Below, in pieces: positions 6,101 to 7,356 of a stretch of 7,356 bases of DNA (position 1 is the stretch's first letter; each line of letters begins with the position of its first letter). This DNA is from Sulfurimonas sp. GTDB lineage: Bacteria > Campylobacterota > Campylobacteria > Campylobacterales > Sulfurimonadaceae. The stretch lies in the NCBI GenBank assembly GCA_027066935.1, contig JAMOMX010000391.1:1-7356 (forward strand), in the 5' to 3' direction. The position numbers were made by a program, and so were the translations under genes. The notes under the pieces are model-generated. The model had not been told where the DNA came from. It made no database searches and worked only from the letters and a program-made list of their open reading frames with translations.

Positions 6101-6949
6101 CTATTTAATCTCAAATATTAATAATTTTATTTTTAATATTTTAGCAGCATTATTAGGATTTGAAATTTCTTCATCAGTTATAGTGATTGATTTATTACTT
6201 TCAATATTATCTCTATCTTCTTTTGGAAAAGTATTATATTTTTCGAGTGGTATGATAGCTATAAGACTAAATACTTCATCAGTCTGTTTATACAAGTCAT
6301 CAAAAACTTTAGAAGGGTGTTTTATAACCCACATCCCACGAATCCTCAAATATGTAATTTTTAAAGAATCTATATTTTTTACTTTTCCTAATTCTTTGCA
6401 ATCTATATCAATTTGTAAAGTATTTGTTGTTTTTAAAGTATCTTTAATTTCGTTAACTACATCTTGATAAATATCTTCATTTGCTGCATAACATGTACCA
6501 TATACAAACCATAATGATTTTAGATTTTTAGATTTCTTAGGAATATGTCCCATTGTGTATAAAATATCTTTTTTAATCCATGCTTTTGCTTCACAGTTTC
6601 TACATTCATCTGAAATATTTTGGCTTGAATATAATATTGCTTTAGGATGAGAGCTATTTAATTGTAAGTCTCCTAAAGCCTCCGTTTTTTTTATTTCTAT
6701 TGCATCACCATTTTTTAAAATTAAATCAGGTATTCTAGTTTTAGAACCTTCATATGAAAAATAATTTCGAAACTTTTGTTTCTTTTTCTTTTTATCAGAC
6801 TCAAGTAATGTATTTGAAAAAGCTTCTTTAATATAGGTTTCTAATCCCTCTCCCATATTATTAGCTCTATTATTTTCATTGGTTACTTTAGTAATATTTA
6901 TTTGATAGTTATTTACTATATTTATAAATGCTTGTAAAATATTTGACAT
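6101..6949 (-). CDS. Type II restriction endonuclease, NgoPII family (GGCC)
   Basis: The restriction enzyme partner, 282 residues from the ATG at 6949, chosen because GAGGA lies eight bases upstream; a TTG five codons earlier sits on that ribosome site and is unlikely. It matches the NgoPII endonuclease family: NNRANNMGEGLE (~26-37), a PD-(D/E)xK nuclease core with PD at 74-75 and E85-I-K87 in KNGDAIEIKK, then NSSHPKAIL (~98-106), FVYGTCYA, and ITYLRIRGMW at ~198-207. A CxxC pair is at 116/119. It would cleave unmethylated GGCC. It is transcribed before the methyltransferase and ends one base before it. No controller (C) protein gene is visible. Lysine-rich and AT-rich composition is similar to the neighbours. 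Assignment rests on family motifs as remembered, supported by the partner being M.HaeIII-like. Confidence 0.88.
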   Translation of the reverse strand: MSNILQAFINIVNNYQINITKVTNENNRANNMGEGLETYIKEAFSNTLLESDKKKKKQKFRNYFSYEGSKTRIPDLILKNGDAIEIKKTEALGDLQLNSSHPKAILYSSQNISDECRNCEAKAWIKKDILYTMGHIPKKSKNLKSLWFVYGTCYAANEDIYQDVVNEIKDTLKTTNTLQIDIDCKELGKVKNIDSLKITYLRIRGMWVIKHPSKVFDDLYKQTDEVFSLIAIIPLEKYNTFPKEDRDNIESNKSITITDEEISNPNNAAKILKIKLLIFEIK

Positions 6950-6978
6950 AAAAATATTCCTCAAATTATTTTTGCATA

Positions 6979-6984
6979 ATTTTA
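6979..6984 (-). promoter_or_regulatory. Putative -10 box of the R-M operon
   Basis: TAAAAT on the minus strand, within GATAAAAT, would start transcription about 20-25 bases before the endonuclease ATG and leave the GAGGA ribosome site in the leader. No good -35 hexamer is seen. Other AT-rich boxes in 6985-7080 could serve instead. Confidence 0.3.
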
Positions 6985-7030
6985 TCTAAAATGACTTATT
7001 ATTAAAGTTAATGTGAAATATACAATAATG

Positions 7031-7049
7031 TTTTTTAAATTTTAAAAAA
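7031..7049. repeat. AT-only palindrome upstream of the R-M operon
   Basis: TTTTTTAAA and TTTAAAAAA pair perfectly around one centre base. It lies about 80-100 bases upstream of the endonuclease start, in a very AT-rich region (6985-7085) that otherwise holds no gene. It may be an operator or simply low-complexity sequence. Confidence 0.3.
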
Positions 7050-7073
7050 TATAGCAAAATGCAATATAATTTA

Positions 7074-7096
7074 TATATTTTAAATGTATTCTAACG
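7074..7096. repeat. Boundary motif copy B (upstream of the R-M operon)
   Basis: The plus strand ends in AATGTATTCTAACG (7083-7096), which matches 13 of 14 bases of copy A at 4974-4987. CTACAAA follows after a 5-base spacer (7102-7108). It lies between the stop of the truncated gene and the R-M promoter region, in the same orientation as copy A. Confidence 0.45.
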
Positions 7097-7121
7097 ACTG
7101 GCTACAAAGTTTTGTTATCAA

Positions 7122-7346
7122 TCATTTTATTTTTGTAATATAACTAGTATCTGAAATTGGCATATTACCTTTTCCTCCCACAATAAGCAATGCATTATCT
7201 TTAGTAGCTATGATATTTCTAATATTTATTCGTTTAATTTCAGTTTTAATTTCAGATTTTTTAAAAATATTGGTATCATATATTGTAATATATTTGCCCA
7301 AAATATAAATTGTATTTTTATTAATTATTAGACTTCTTGCAAAACT
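7122..7346 (-). pseudogene. C-terminal fragment of an unidentified protein
   Basis: An open frame of 74 codons that ends in TGA at 7122 and is closed upstream by an in-frame TAG at 7347-7349. It has no ATG before residue 62 (a TTG at residue 16 has no ribosome site), so the gene appears to have lost its 5' part. The encoded peptide has alternating short hydrophobic strands and turns: LIINKNTIYILGKYITIYD at ~6-24, NIIATKDNALLIVGGKG at ~44-60, then ISDTSYITKIK at the end. This strand pattern, with paired 'xLIIxxNTIYIL' and 'ALLIVGG' segments, resembles the last blades of a beta-propeller, but no family is recognised. The upstream side meets a sequence at the window edge that may belong to an insertion element, which would explain the truncation. 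It could alternatively be a frameshifted gene. Confidence 0.5.
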
Positions 7347-7356
7347 CTAAAACAAG

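Noticed and set aside
6100..6114. TTG start for the methyltransferase, overlapping the endonuclease
   Set aside because: The ATG at 6099 begins MNIISLFSGAGG, the normal start of this family; the TTG adds five residues without a ribosome site.
6183..6467. Plus-strand open frame inside the endonuclease gene
   Set aside because: It is antisense to a family-matched endonuclease and has no independent support.
7091..7122. Canonical attC site upstream of the R-M operon
   Set aside because: TAAC and GTTA are too close together (about 30 bases) and no inner pairing arms are visible.
1..7356. CRISPR arrays, tRNA or rRNA genes
   Set aside because: No regularly spaced repeats and no tRNA cloverleaf or rRNA sequence were seen on either strand.

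Overview
The window is an AT-rich stretch (roughly 30% GC by eye) in which every convincing gene lies on the minus strand, so the natural reading direction is from high to low coordinates. Composition, codon use and the response regulator, which closely resembles the ArsR/CprR type of Helicobacter and Campylobacter, suggest a member of the Campylobacterota, perhaps a Sulfurimonas- or Arcobacter-like genus. This is inferred from remembered family sequences, not from a search.

In transcription order: (1) 7122-7346, a C-terminal remnant of an unidentified protein, with no start codon and an in-frame stop close to the window edge. (2) 6949-5014, a two-gene type II restriction-modification operon: an NgoPII-family endonuclease followed one base later by an M.HaeIII-like C5-cytosine methyltransferase, both predicted to act on GGCC. 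(3) 4929-4257, a HigB toxin / HigA antitoxin pair with a likely leaderless toxin mRNA and an operator-like inverted repeat. (4) 4127-3651, a GNAT acetyltransferase. (5) 3553-930, a secreted beta-propeller protein with a translationally coupled 49-residue lipoprotein gene directly behind it. (6) 829-916, an 88-bp element with perfect 26-bp inverted arms. (7) 758-96, an OmpR-family response regulator, followed by an imperfect 42-bp tandem repeat at the left edge.

The right part (fragment, R-M, HigBA, GNAT) looks like an accessory region built of co-oriented modules. The R-M operon is bracketed by two similar boundary motifs (near 4974-4987 and 7083-7096). The last ~27 codons of the methyltransferase run into a 102-bp imperfect hairpin with a single bulged base. 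That arrangement recalls integron gene cassettes, but the details do not fit a canonical attC site and no integrase is visible. The left part (propeller, lipoprotein, response regulator) looks like ordinary envelope and signalling genes.

I did not find an unmistakably new multi-gene system. The items most worth a second look are the R-M boundary repeats with the hairpin, the propeller-lipoprotein pair, and the 88-bp palindromic element.
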